Shown: positions 10,205 through 19,057 of the stretch, one piece after another
Position numbering within the stretch: position 1 is the first letter of the stretch
How the letters are laid out: each line of letters starts with the position of its first letter
Made by a program: the position numbers and the translations under genes
The notes under the pieces: model-generated
What the model was told of the DNA's origin: nothing
Database searches by the model: none
Seen by the model: the letters and a program-made list of their open reading frames with translations, nothing else
Assembly: GCF_009604455.1 (NCBI RefSeq)
Contig: NZ_WEGL01000007.1
Location: 1 to 64,000, forward strand
Source of the DNA: Streptomyces sp. RB17
GTDB lineage: Bacteria > Actinomycetota > Actinomycetes > Streptomycetales > Streptomycetaceae
DNA length: 64,000 nucleotides
Direction of reading: 5' to 3'

Positions 10205-11569
10205 TCAGCCCCTGATGATCGCCAGGGCCTCGTCCCTGATCTTGGTCATCGTGGCCTCGTCCTTCGCCTCGGCGTTCAGGCGGAGGAGGGGCTCGGTGTT
10301 GGAGGGGCGGACGTTGAACCACCAGTCCGCCGCGGCGACGGTGAGGCCGTCGAGGTCGTCCAGGGTGACGTCGGCGCGGTTCTCGTACGCGGAGCGGATC
10401 GCGGCGAGGCGGGCGGACTGGTCGGCGACGGTGGAGTTGATCTCACCGGAGCCGGTGTAGCGGTCGTACTGGGCGACGAGGCCGGACAGCGGGCCGTCCT
10501 GGCCGCCGAGGGCTGCCAGGACGTGCAGGGCGGCCAGCATGCCCGTGTCGGCGTTCCAGAAGTCCTTGAAGTAGTAGTGCGCGGAGTGCTCGCCGCCGAA
10601 GATCGCGCCACTGCGGGCCATCTCGGCCTTGATGAAGGAGTGGCCGACGCGGGTGCGGACCGGGGTGCCGCCGTTCTCCTTCACGACCTCGGGGACCGTA
10701 CGAGACGTGATCAGGTTGTGGATGATCGTGCCCCTGCCGCCGTTGCGGGCGAGTTCGCGGGCGGCGACCAGTGCGGTGATCGCGGACGGGGAGACCGGGT
10801 CGCCGTGCTCGTCCACGACGAAGCAGCGATCGGCGTCGCCGTCGAAGGCGATGCCGAGGTCGGCACCCTCCGCCGGGACGCGCTTCTGCAGGTCCACGAG
10901 GTTGGCCGGGTCGAGCGGGTTGGCCTCGTGGTTCGGGAAGGTGCCGTCCAGTTCGAAGTACATCGGCACGAGGGTCAGGGGCAGGCCGGCGAAGACCGAG
11001 GGGACCGTGTGACCACCCATGCCGTTGCCGGCGTCGACCACGACCTTCAGCGGGCGGATGGAGGCCAGGTCGACCAGGGAGCGGAGGTGTGCCGCGTAGT
11101 CCTCCAACGTCTCGCGCGAGGACAGGGTTCCCGGCCGGTCGACCGGCTCGGGCGCGCCCGACTCCAGCCACCGCTCGGCCAGTTCGCGGATCTGCGCGAG
11201 ACCGGTGTCCTGGCCGACCGGGGCGGCGCCCGCGCGGCACAGCTTGATGCCGTTGTACTGGGCCGGGTTGTGGGAGGCGGTGAACATGGCACCGGGCAGG
11301 TTCAGGGCGCCCGAGGCGTAGTACAGCTGGTCGGTGGAGCACAGGCCGATCTCGGTGACGTCCACACCACGGTCCGCGGCGCCGCGTGCGAAGGCCCGGG
11401 ACAGGCCCGGGGACGAGGGCCGCATGTCGTGGCCGACGACGATGGCCGCCGCACCCGTCACCTCCGCGAAGGCGGCGCCGAAGAGCCCGGCCAGTGACTC
11501 GTCCCACTGGTCCGGAACCACTCCGCGTACGTCGTACGCCTTCACGATCTGCGACAGATCAGCAGCCAC
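10205..11569 (-). CDS. manB: phosphomannomutase/phosphoglucomutase
   Basis: 454 residues from the GTG at 11569, preferred because AGGAGG lies seven bases upstream. Converts mannose-6-phosphate to mannose-1-phosphate. The phosphoserine loop is TASHNPAQYNG (Ser99), the Mg-binding loop is FDGDADRCF (~235-245), and the sugar-specificity loop is GGEHSAHYYF (~320). The C-terminal phosphate-binding loop ends in VRPSNTEPLLRL. With manA downstream and a guanylyltransferase gene at 23960-25042, the window encodes the whole fructose-6-phosphate to GDP-mannose path. Confidence 0.95.
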   Translation of the reverse strand: MAADLSQIVKAYDVRGVVPDQWDESLAGLFGAAFAEVTGAAAIVVGHDMRPSSPGLSRAFARGAADRGVDVTEIGLCSTDQLYYASGALNLPGAMFTASHNPAQYNGIKLCRAGAAPVGQDTGLAQIRELAERWLESGAPEPVDRPGTLSSRETLEDYAAHLRSLVDLASIRPLKVVVDAGNGMGGHTVPSVFAGLPLTLVPMYFELDGTFPNHEANPLDPANLVDLQKRVPAEGADLGIAFDGDADRCFVVDEHGDPVSPSAITALVAARELARNGGRGTIIHNLITSRTVPEVVKENGGTPVRTRVGHSFIKAEMARSGAIFGGEHSAHYYFKDFWNADTGMLAALHVLAALGGQDGPLSGLVAQYDRYTGSGEINSTVADQSARLAAIRSAYENRADVTLDDLDGLTVAAADWWFNVRPSNTEPLLRLNAEAKDEATMTKIRDEALAIIRG

Positions 11570-11710
11570 GGCCAACCCTCCTGAAAGTCCTATGGGTGCC
11601 CACAAACTACCCGTTGGGGGTAAGGGGGAGGTGTGCGGACACCATGTGGACGCCCAGTCGTAACCGGGGTGGGGCGGGGGCGTGCCGGTTCGACGACCGT
11701 GGGGGCGGGC

Positions 11711-12136
11711 TCAGTTGTCCGGGGAGCGCAGGACACGCAGGTGGCCGCGGCGGGCGACCTCCATGGGGTCCGCCGTACGCGCTCCGCCGCCGCCCGCCCC
11801 GGCCGCGCGCTCCTGGGGGCGGGCTGCCTCGCGCACGGCGTTCGCAAGCGCTTCCAGGTCGTCTCCGCTGGGCCGCGCGGGGGCGGAGCCGTCGAGGAGG
11901 CGGACGACCTCCCAGCCGCGGGGGGCGGTGAGGCGTTCGGAGTGCTCGGCGCAGAGGTCGTAGCAGTGCGGCTCGGCGTAGGTGGCGAGAGGGCCGAGGA
12001 CCGCGGTCGAGTCGGCGTAGACGTACGTCAGCGTCGCGACGGCGGGTCGGCCGCAGGCGGTGCGCGAACAGCGACGTACAGGGCTCACGACGTTGGACGG
12101 TACCGCACTCTTGAGCGGGCCGCGACGACTCTCCAC
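11711..12136 (-). CDS. DUF3499-family zinc-ribbon-like protein
   Basis: About 141 residues if translation starts at the GTG at 12136; a GTG further in (before SPVRRCSRTACG) is also possible. The conserved core has two cysteine pairs, CSRTAC and HCYDLCAEH, likely a metal site, followed by RGWEVVRLL and a charged, Gly-rich tail. DUF3499 proteins are confined to actinobacteria and have no known function. As in mycobacteria it lies between manB and a metallopeptidase-family gene, here transcribed divergently from the latter. Confidence 0.8.
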   Translation of the reverse strand: MESRRGPLKSAVPSNVVSPVRRCSRTACGRPAVATLTYVYADSTAVLGPLATYAEPHCYDLCAEHSERLTAPRGWEVVRLLDGSAPARPSGDDLEALANAVREAARPQERAAGAGGGGARTADPMEVARRGHLRVLRSPDN

Positions 12137-12736
12137 CAGGTCACTCCACCGTGTCGTGCTGTGAAACGCCCCACACACCCCTTCGGGGAGGCCCCGTTGA
12201 CCTGCGTGGACGGGTTCTCGGCGAGTTTTGGGCGCGGCTCGATTCGGTCATGAGTCGGCACAAACACCGTCAATTGCCTTGAGTTCGGCGGTCTTGGAGG
12301 GTTCCGGAAACGAGCCAGACCTTGGCCGGAATGGTCAACCTGCGACATGAGAGCGGAGACGGCCGATCGGAGCCGAACGGGGCCGATCGGGGGCGGGCTG
12401 ATCGGCGGGGGCGGTGATCGGCCGAGGAGGGGATCTTGATCGGCTGTGGAGGGGGTCTTGATCGGCGGTGGAGGGAGTCCTGTTCGGTCGGGCATAGGGG
12501 GTTTTGATCGGCTGCGGACAGGGAGTCTGATCGAGCGGGGACGGGGGGTCGTGATCGTCCGGGGACGAGGCTCGGGATCGGCCGAGGTGGACGCCTGGAT
12601 CGGCCGCGGATGTGGTCGGCCGGCGTGACTGGTCGGACGTGGCCGGCCGAGTGCTGCTGGTCGAGGTGGGAGGGCGGGACGGGTTGCCGTGTGGGGTCGG
12701 GCGGGGGGAGCGTGCGGGGACTACGCTTCCCCAGTG
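12137..12736. other. 600-base gene-free region with a periodic GATCGG array
   Basis: Divergent intergenic region between the DUF3499 and metallopeptidase genes. Its left 220 bases are unremarkable. The right half holds the roughly 23-bp repeat array described separately. TACGCT at 12724-12729, ten bases before the metallopeptidase ATG, is a plausible -10 box for a leaderless or near-leaderless message. Confidence 0.6.
12361..12606. repeat. degenerate ~23-bp tandem repeat with GATCG core
   Basis: GATCG(G) recurs at 12365, 12385, 12400, 12416, 12438, 12460, 12506, 12529, 12553, 12576 and 12598. Most steps are 22-24 bases, and a degenerate copy (TTCGGTCG at 12483) fills the one 46-base gap. Between cores the sequence tends to read GGxGGAGGGGxxTCTT. 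That is about two helical turns per unit. It is not coding. Confidence 0.75.
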
Positions 12737-13189
12737 ATGGACAACCGTGTACCCCCTCGTGCCGCCGGCCCCGGGCCCCGTCGCCGTGATCGTCACGGGA
12801 GGGGCATGCGGGGGCCGATCGCGCCGCCGCAGGTGCCGCTGGCGGCCAGCCGTGCCGATGCGTTCGCGGACCTGGTGCAGGACTCCGTGGAGCGTCTCGA
12901 GCGGCGGTGGCCGCAGCTTGCCGACATCGATTTCCTCGTGCTGGAGGTGCCCCGGCTGGACGGGCGGGGTGAGCAGCTGTGGAGCGACGAGGCCGTGCCG
13001 CTGGGCGGGGTCGTTCCCGCGCGGGACGGCCGGCGGGCGCGGGTGATCGTGTACCGGCGGCCGGTGGAGATCCGCACCAAGGGGCGGGACGAGCGGGCCG
13101 CGCTGGTGCATGAGGTGGTCGTGGAGCAGGTGGCCGAGCTGCTCGGACTGACGCCGGAGACGGTGGATCCGCGGTACGGCGAGGACTAG
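12737..13189 (+). CDS. metallopeptidase-family (zincin-like) protein with incomplete HExxH
   Basis: About 150 residues from the ATG at 12737 (the preceding GTG at 12734 is in frame). Belongs to the small metallopeptidase family encoded beside whiB and DUF3499 in actinobacteria. The conserved block is ALVHEVVVEQVAELLGL: the zincin His-Glu is present, but the second histidine of HExxH is replaced (HEVVV), so classical zinc catalysis is doubtful. The N-terminus is rich in Arg/Pro. It has no signal peptide. Upstream TACGCT suggests a short leader. Confidence 0.8.
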   Translation: MDNRVPPRAAGPGPRRRDRHGRGMRGPIAPPQVPLAASRADAFADLVQDSVERLERRWPQLADIDFLVLEVPRLDGRGEQLWSDEAVPLGGVVPARDGRRARVIVYRRPVEIRTKGRDERAALVHEVVVEQVAELLGLTPETVDPRYGED

Positions 13190-13285
13190 GCCCTGCGGGG
13201 CTACGGCGGTATGACCTGTGCTGCTTGGTGCCCTGTGCTGGGGCTGGACGACGGGGTGTTTCGGCGGGCGGCGGCTGCAGCTCCC

Positions 13286-13327
13286 AGGGGCGCGGGGAAC
13301 TGCGCGAGCGACCACGACGGACCCGCT
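13286..13327 (+). repeat. dispersed Streptomyces repeat (GGGGCGCGGGGAACTGCGCG type), copy 1
   Basis: The block AGGGGCGCGGGGAACTGCGC followed by GAGCGACCACGACG recurs almost unchanged at 23838-23880. I know it as a common intergenic repeat in Streptomyces genomes. It lies between convergent genes. Confidence 0.75.
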
Positions 13328-13368
13328 GCCGCCCACACACCCTCGGCGCTACGGCACAAACGCCACCG

Positions 13369-14913
13369 TCACTTCTGCAGGACCGACAAGTCCTCCGTCG
13401 TCCTCGGCACCGCCACCATGCCCCGGTCGTTCGGGAGGGTCTGGATGGTGAAGCCGGGGATCCCGGACTCCGTGGCGGAGAGGGCGCGGGAGGCGTAGAC
13501 GGGGCCACCGGAGACGGTCTCGACGGTGAGGGCGTAGCTGCCCTTCAGGCCGGAGGGGACGGGGACGGTGACGTCCTGCGTGGTGCCGGACTTGATCGTG
13601 TAGGTCTTCGTCGTCGGCGTACCGCCCTCGCTGCCCGCCGACGCGGTGACCTTGACCGTGGCGGTGGCGGTGGGCGCGGCCAGGGCGAGGGTCGTGCCCT
13701 TGGCGCTGTTGTCGGCCGAGGTCGCGCGCGTGCCGACGGGGGCGGTGGCCGGGATGAAGGCCGTCTCCTGTTTGTCGCCCTTGCCGCGGACGACCTTGAG
13801 GGCCGCCACTACCGGGACCGACTGGTCGGTGGGGGTCAGCACGAGGGAGCCTGCCTCGCCTCTCGTCACGTCGCCCAGGTCGGCCGTGGTCGTCATGCCC
13901 GACTTCAGGTGCAGGGTCTCGTTGCCCGCCGGGGTGATCAGACCGTCCGGTGAGGCCAGGCGGACCTTCAGGTCGGCGTCGTCGCCTCCGGGGGTGAAGG
14001 CGATCAGGCGGACGTCGGTGGCGTCCTTCGGGATGCCGGGCAGGACCAGGCTGCCGGCGGGGTCGGCGGCCGCGGCCAGCCAGTCGCCGCCCGACCTGTC
14101 GTCCAGGGCCTGCACCGCGGCACCGACCCGGCCGCTGCGCACGCTGACGTGCACGGTGAGATCGGCCTGCTGTTCGTCGGTGAGCGTGGACAGCAGGATC
14201 GGCTTGCTCGCGTGCGGCGGGACGGTCTGGTTCTCGCCGAGCGGGGACTTGATCGCGCCGTTCTTGTCGTACAGCTCGATGTCGACGACCGCGGCGGAGT
14301 CGTCGGGGTTGGTCAGGTGGACGTAGTCGGTGCGGTCGGCGGCGGTGCTGGCGCCCGGGAACCAGAAGTCGGTGTCCGCGGCGGTGCAGTTGACGCCCTG
14401 CAGGCCGCGGCCGATGCCGGCGGCGACCTCGGTGGTCTCCTGGACGGTCCAGCCGGGCGCGAACTTCCCGTCGGCGGTGCCGATGAGCGCGGGCGCGTCG
14501 GCGCCGGAGGTGTCGCCGGTGATCGGGGTGCCCGGCGCCTTCGGGGTGAGCACCGGCCGGCCCGCCGTCTTCTTCCCGCCCTTGGATCCCTTCGCGCCCT
14601 TGGAGCCCTTGGAATCCTTGTTCGTCCCGGAGTTGCCCGTGCCGTCCGCCGAGCCCCCGCCGGCTGCCTGGAGTTGGGCCTTGCCGCTGCTCGCCGCTCC
14701 CTGGGTGACGGGCGTGAACGACGTGTACGACGTGTCGGCGATGTCCGAGATGCTCGGCGCCGGGCACAACAGGCTCGTGCGCTGGACCGGCAGGTTCGCG
14801 GCCGCCTCGGGGGCGGAGGCACCGGACGCGGACGGCCCGTCGAACGCGGCGAACGCGGTGACGGCGGCCAGTGCGCCGGTCGCGGCGATCAGGGACAGGG
14901 TGGTGCGGTTCAC
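13369..14913 (-). CDS. DUF5719-family exported protein
   Basis: 514 residues from the GTG at 14913, which overlaps the stop codon of the upstream glycosyltransferase (GTGA) and follows GGGAG. An N-terminal signal or anchor helix (LSLIAATGALAAVTAFAAF) is followed by a Ser/Ala-rich segment, a Lys-Gly-Ser run near 105-125, and ~380 residues of beta-sandwich-like extracellular sequence rich in Thr/Val/Asp. No catalytic motif is visible. DUF5719 proteins are actinobacterial and consistently follow the large membrane glycosyltransferase, so a role in the same extracellular glycan process is a reasonable inference. Confidence 0.8.
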   Translation of the reverse strand: MNRTTLSLIAATGALAAVTAFAAFDGPSASGASAPEAAANLPVQRTSLLCPAPSISDIADTSYTSFTPVTQGAASSGKAQLQAAGGGSADGTGNSGTNKDSKGSKGAKGSKGGKKTAGRPVLTPKAPGTPITGDTSGADAPALIGTADGKFAPGWTVQETTEVAAGIGRGLQGVNCTAADTDFWFPGASTAADRTDYVHLTNPDDSAAVVDIELYDKNGAIKSPLGENQTVPPHASKPILLSTLTDEQQADLTVHVSVRSGRVGAAVQALDDRSGGDWLAAAADPAGSLVLPGIPKDATDVRLIAFTPGGDDADLKVRLASPDGLITPAGNETLHLKSGMTTTADLGDVTRGEAGSLVLTPTDQSVPVVAALKVVRGKGDKQETAFIPATAPVGTRATSADNSAKGTTLALAAPTATATVKVTASAGSEGGTPTTKTYTIKSGTTQDVTVPVPSGLKGSYALTVETVSGGPVYASRALSATESGIPGFTIQTLPNDRGMVAVPRTTEDLSVLQK

Positions 14914-17900
14914 TGCTGGCTCCCGTCGGGGCTCTCGCTGCCGGTGCCGTGGGGGTGCTGGGCCGGGTCGTAGCCCTGCTGGGCGGGGTCGTACGTCGGG
15001 TGGTAGCCCTGCTGGTAGGCCGTCGGGTCGTACGGCATCTGGTCGGCCGTACCGCCATAGGCGTACGGGTCGTACTGGCCCTGGCCCTGGCCCTGGCCCG
15101 TCTGGTACGGGTCGGCGGCCGGGTAACCCTGCTGGTCGTAGCCGGAGGGCGGGTACTGGCCGCCGTTCTGGTACTGGTCGGTTCCATAGCCGGCGTAGCC
15201 GGCGTCCACGTACGAACCCTGGTCCCACTCCTCATAGGACTGCTGGTGGGGTACGGCGGCCGGGGGCTCCTCCGGCAGCGGCGGTGCTGCCGGCTGCTCC
15301 TCGCCGCCCTGCTCCTCGCCGGCCTGCTCCTCGGCCTGGGCGCGCAGGCGGCGGGCGCGGCGGCCCTCGCCCGCGGTGGCCTGGGCGGGCAGCGGCTCCT
15401 CCTCGGGCAGGTCGTCGTCGACGTCGCGGCGGCGGCCGGGCAGGGCGAGGACGACCAGGACGACGGCGAGCGCGCCCTGGGCCCACAGCCACGCGGTGTG
15501 GGTCACCGGGTCGCTGTAGGTGACGTCCAGCCTGCCGCCGGCGGCGGGCAGTTGGAAGCCCTGGGCCCAGCCGTCGACCGTGGTGCGGGTCAGCGGCCTG
15601 CCGTCCAGGGTGGCGGTCCAGCCGGCGGAGGCGGTGTCGGCGAGGCGCAGGACGCGGCCCGCCGGGCCGGCCGGCACGGTGGTGTGGATCTCGACCGGTC
15701 CGGCGCTGACCGGCTGGGTGGTGCCCGTGCCGTCGGCGGGGACGATGCCGGCGCGGGAGACCTCCTGGTCGACGCGGTACAGGGCGCTGCCGTTCTGCTG
15801 GCTGAGCCGGGTCAGGCCGGGGGTGGTGTCGAGGACGCGGGTGATGTCGCGGGGCGCGCCCTTGTGGACGAGGACGTAGCGCACGGCGAAGCCGCCGAGT
15901 TCGTCGGCCTGGTCGGCGCCGGAGCCGGCGACGAGGTTGGCGACGACCTTGTCCAGCCGGGTGTTCTGGCCGTCGGCGGCACCGGCCTCGGCGTCGCCCA
16001 TGCGGGCGCCGGAGCCGCGGACCAGGGTGTAGCGGACGCTGGCGGTGGAGTCGCTGTCCAGGATGAGGGTGCGGGCCCGGTCGCCGGTGGTGGAGTCCTC
16101 GGCGACGAACGCGGGCACCTGGGTCGGGTCGCGGCGCTCCAGGGGGCCGGCGGCGCCGCGGATCATCCAGCCGGCCGCGACGAGCAGCGGGCCCGCGGCG
16201 CAGGCGAAGGCGATCAGGGCGGCGACGGGCTGGCGCCAGCCGAAGCTCTGCTCGGCCACACGGGCGCGCGCGCCGTCGGCGCCGAGGGCTGCGGCGGCCA
16301 GCAGGGCGATGCCGTAGACGAGGGTGGCCGGGCCGGCCCAGGCGGACCGGTTGGACAGGGCGGCGAAGACGAGGCCGGCCAGGGCGACGGCCCAGGCGAT
16401 GCGGATGCCGAGCTGCCGTTCGGAGCGCAGCAGTGCGGCGAGGGCGGCGAGAACGATGCCGATGAGCATCAGGCCGTGCACCGTGCCGGATCCGCCGGGG
16501 CTGGCGCCGAGCAGGTCGAGCGCGGAGGCGGCCGAGGTGCCGTAGGCCAGGCCGGCTTCCTTGAAGAAGCCGGTCGGCAGCAGGGTCAGCGACCAGGGGG
16601 CGAGGACCAGCAGCGGAGTGCCGAGCTGGGCGAGGAAGCGCAGGACGTGGGCGACGAGATCACCGCGGCGCAGCACGAGCACGCCGACGCCGAGGAGCAG
16701 CGCGATGGGCCAGACGATCGGCGTGAAGGCGGTGGTGATGGTCAGCAGCAGCGCGTACGCCCAGGTGGCGCGCCAACTGCCGCGTGCGCCGGAGCGGTTC
16801 GCGAGGCCGCTCGCGGCGACGCCGGCGCGCGCGATGAGCGGCAGCAGCACGGCGAGGACGGCGGTGCCGATGCGGCCGCCGGCCAGGGCGCCGGTGGTGG
16901 CGGGCAGGAAGGCGTAGGCGATGGCCGCCCAGGCGCGCAGCAGCCGGGAGGTGATCAGCGGCCGGGAGGCGAAGTAGGCGGTGAATCCGGCGAGCGGTAC
17001 CGAGGCGACCAGCAGGACCGTCATCGCGAGTCCGGTGGAACCGAACAGGAGCGTGGCGAGGGTCGCGACGATCGCCAGGTAGGGCGGGGCGGCCGGGGTG
17101 CCGCCCGCGCCGACCGGGTGCCAGCTGTCGGTGAAGCGGGACCACAGCTCGCCGGCGCCGGCCGGGGCGGGCAGCAGGGCGCCGCCCGCGAGCGCGCCGC
17201 CGCCCAGCAGGGCACGGCAGGCGACCAGGGAGATCAGCAGCAGGACGAGGAAGAGCACCGGGCCGGGCTTGCGGGCGATCCGCTTGAGCCGGGCGAACTG
17301 CTCGATCTCCAGGAAGTCGGCGTCGTCGCCGCCGGGCCCGGACTCCACGGCACCGCCGTGCCGCCCGGCCCGCGCGGTGTCGTCGGAGCCGCCGCTGGTG
17401 AAGTTGGCGGCGAGCTGTTCCACGGTGGCCCGGACGGTGGCGCCGCGCGGCGGGAAAAGCTGGCGCAGTTCGTCCTTGTCGATCTGTGAGGGTCCGCGGC
17501 GGCGCCGGGCGGCGAAGATCCGCTCGGGCCGCAGCAGGACGCCCAGCAGGCCGCGGATCTCGTCGAGGGCCTGGCCGGGCACCTTGCCGACGAGATAGGC
17601 AAGGGTCCTCAGGACGGTGCCGAGAACGAGCCGCAGCAGCGCCCAGGGCAGTGCGGCGCCGCGGGTGTTGACGAGCAGGGTGTAGACGGCGCCGGCCTTG
17701 TCGACCTTGTGCGGGGAGGCGGCGGTGCGGCCGACGCAGTCGACGGTGCGGCGCTCGCGGGAGGCGGCCTCGGCGTGCCGTACGACGGCGCCGGGGGCGA
17801 TCAGCACGCGGTGGCCGGCGGTGTGCGCGCGCCAGCACAGGTCGACGTCGTCGCGCATCAGGGGCAGCCGGCGGTCGAAGCCGCCGAGCTGTTCGAAGAC

Positions 17901-18602
17901 GTCGCGGCGGATGAGCATGCCGGCGCTGGAGACGGACAGCACGGTGCGCACGTGGTCGTGCTGGCCCTGATCCTGTTCGCGGCGGTCCAGGCCGGTCCAG
18001 CGGCGGCCGGAGTTGGCGATGGAGACGCCGACCTCCAGCAGTTGCCGGCGGTCGTACCAGCCGCGGAGCTTGGGTCCGACGACCGCCACGTCGTCGCGGC
18101 CCAGCTCCAGTTCGTTCTCCACGACGCGCAGCAGTTCGGCGAGGGCGTCGGGGTCGGGGGCGCAGTCGTCGTGCAGCAGCCAGAGCCACTGGACGGGCTC
18201 GCCGTACGGCAGTTCGGGCAGGTCGTAGGCGTCGTCGCGCCAGGTGCGCGTGACGGGGTCCCAGCCGCTGGGGCGCTTGAGGTACGGCAGCTCGTCCGGG
18301 GTGAGGACCGGGGCGGTGCGGCTCGCCTCCTCGACGGCCTGGCCGAAGCCGGTGCGGCGGGCGAGGTGCAGCACGCATGCGTCGCCGAGGGCGTCGGTGA
18401 GCAGCCGGGCGGAGTCGTCCGCGCTGCCGGTGTCGGCGGCCACCGCGTACTGCACGGGGCGCTCCTGGCCGAACAGCCCGGCGAGCGCGTCGGGCAGCCA
18501 GCGGGCGCCGTCATGGGAGACGAGGACCGCGGTCACCACGTGGCGCGGGAACTCAGGTGTGGCAGCTCGGTCTTGGGCTGCCGTGTGGCTGTGCACGGAC
18601 AT
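14910..18602 (-). CDS. giant membrane glycosyltransferase (GT2 head, multi-TM body, Gln/Tyr-rich tail)
   Basis: 1230 residues from the ATG at 18602. Residues ~20-300 are a family 2 glycosyltransferase: TAVLVSHDGARWLPDALAGL start, the metal-binding HDDCAPD, and a VDLCWRAHTAGHR motif typical of GT2. A long body with a dozen or more hydrophobic helices follows (~370-1000), including a large extracytoplasmic loop near 790-960. The last ~130 residues are low-complexity Gly-Gln-Tyr-Pro sequence. Polytopic GT2 proteins of this type transfer sugars to lipid-linked or wall polymers; the acceptor is not known. Translationally coupled to the DUF5719 gene. Confidence 0.88.
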   Translation of the reverse strand: MSVHSHTAAQDRAATPEFPRHVVTAVLVSHDGARWLPDALAGLFGQERPVQYAVAADTGSADDSARLLTDALGDACVLHLARRTGFGQAVEEASRTAPVLTPDELPYLKRPSGWDPVTRTWRDDAYDLPELPYGEPVQWLWLLHDDCAPDPDALAELLRVVENELELGRDDVAVVGPKLRGWYDRRQLLEVGVSIANSGRRWTGLDRREQDQGQHDHVRTVLSVSSAGMLIRRDVFEQLGGFDRRLPLMRDDVDLCWRAHTAGHRVLIAPGAVVRHAEAASRERRTVDCVGRTAASPHKVDKAGAVYTLLVNTRGAALPWALLRLVLGTVLRTLAYLVGKVPGQALDEIRGLLGVLLRPERIFAARRRRGPSQIDKDELRQLFPPRGATVRATVEQLAANFTSGGSDDTARAGRHGGAVESGPGGDDADFLEIEQFARLKRIARKPGPVLFLVLLLISLVACRALLGGGALAGGALLPAPAGAGELWSRFTDSWHPVGAGGTPAAPPYLAIVATLATLLFGSTGLAMTVLLVASVPLAGFTAYFASRPLITSRLLRAWAAIAYAFLPATTGALAGGRIGTAVLAVLLPLIARAGVAASGLANRSGARGSWRATWAYALLLTITTAFTPIVWPIALLLGVGVLVLRRGDLVAHVLRFLAQLGTPLLVLAPWSLTLLPTGFFKEAGLAYGTSAASALDLLGASPGGSGTVHGLMLIGIVLAALAALLRSERQLGIRIAWAVALAGLVFAALSNRSAWAGPATLVYGIALLAAAALGADGARARVAEQSFGWRQPVAALIAFACAAGPLLVAAGWMIRGAAGPLERRDPTQVPAFVAEDSTTGDRARTLILDSDSTASVRYTLVRGSGARMGDAEAGAADGQNTRLDKVVANLVAGSGADQADELGGFAVRYVLVHKGAPRDITRVLDTTPGLTRLSQQNGSALYRVDQEVSRAGIVPADGTGTTQPVSAGPVEIHTTVPAGPAGRVLRLADTASAGWTATLDGRPLTRTTVDGWAQGFQLPAAGGRLDVTYSDPVTHTAWLWAQGALAVVLVVLALPGRRRDVDDDLPEEEPLPAQATAGEGRRARRLRAQAEEQAGEEQGGEEQPAAPPLPEEPPAAVPHQQSYEEWDQGSYVDAGYAGYGTDQYQNGGQYPPSGYDQQGYPAADPYQTGQGQGQGQYDPYAYGGTADQMPYDPTAYQQGYHPTYDPAQQGYDPAQHPHGTGSESPDGSQQ

Positions 18603-18793
18603 CGAGGTACGGGCCCCGGTTCGATGGACTGCGGTGGACGCCCGCGCCCTCTCGGGGGCCGAGGGGACAGCGGGGCGTCTCGGACGAGCGACCACACTAT
18701 CGGCTGGCCATGACGACGGCCCGCCGCCTGTGGATAACCCACCGGCGACGGGCCGTTCGTGACGTTTTGGTGTGATTGGGCCTGCGCGTGCGG

Positions 18794-19057
18794 TCAGACG
18801 GCGGCCTTCTTGAGGCGACGGCGTTCCCGCTCGGACAGGCCGCCCCAGATGCCGAAACGCTCGTCGTTGGCGAGGGCGTACTCGAGGCACTCGGAGCGGA
18901 CCTCGCAGGCGAGGCAGACCTTCTTCGCCTCTCTGGTGGAGCCGCCCTTTTCGGGGAAGAAGGACTCGGGGTCGGTCTGGGCGCACAGCGCGCGCTCCTG
19001 CCAGCCGAGTTCCTCGTCCGCGTCGTCGACCAGCAGTTGCTGCACCAGCTCGGTCAT
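18794..19057 (-). CDS. whiB: WhiB, iron-sulphur developmental regulator
   Basis: 87 residues. The four cluster-ligating cysteines are C25, C48, C51 and C57 (CLAC, ECLEYAL), followed by the WhiB-family turn GIWGG at 69-73 and a basic C-terminal tail RERRRLKK. WhiB binds a [4Fe-4S] cluster and works with WhiA to switch aerial hyphae into sporulation septation. The sequence agrees throughout with my memory of the S. coelicolor protein. It lies in its usual place next to the giant glycosyltransferase and has a long upstream region. Confidence 0.95.
   Translation of the reverse strand: MTELVQQLLVDDADEELGWQERALCAQTDPESFFPEKGGSTREAKKVCLACEVRSECLEYALANDERFGIWGGLSERERRRLKKAAV

Noticed and set aside
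12361..12606. CRISPR array
   Set aside because: The units are short (about 23 bases), degenerate, and lack the alternation of exact repeats with unique 30-40-base spacers; no cas genes nearby.
12270..13508. Long minus-strand frames across the GATCGG array and the metallopeptidase gene
   Set aside because: Pro/Arg/Ser-rich translation of repeat and antisense DNA, with no start site, and contradicted by the well-conserved plus-strand gene.
14871..17489. 872-codon plus-strand open frame
   Set aside because: Antisense of the giant glycosyltransferase; extreme Gly/Ala/Gln/Arg/Glu composition and no recognisable domain.
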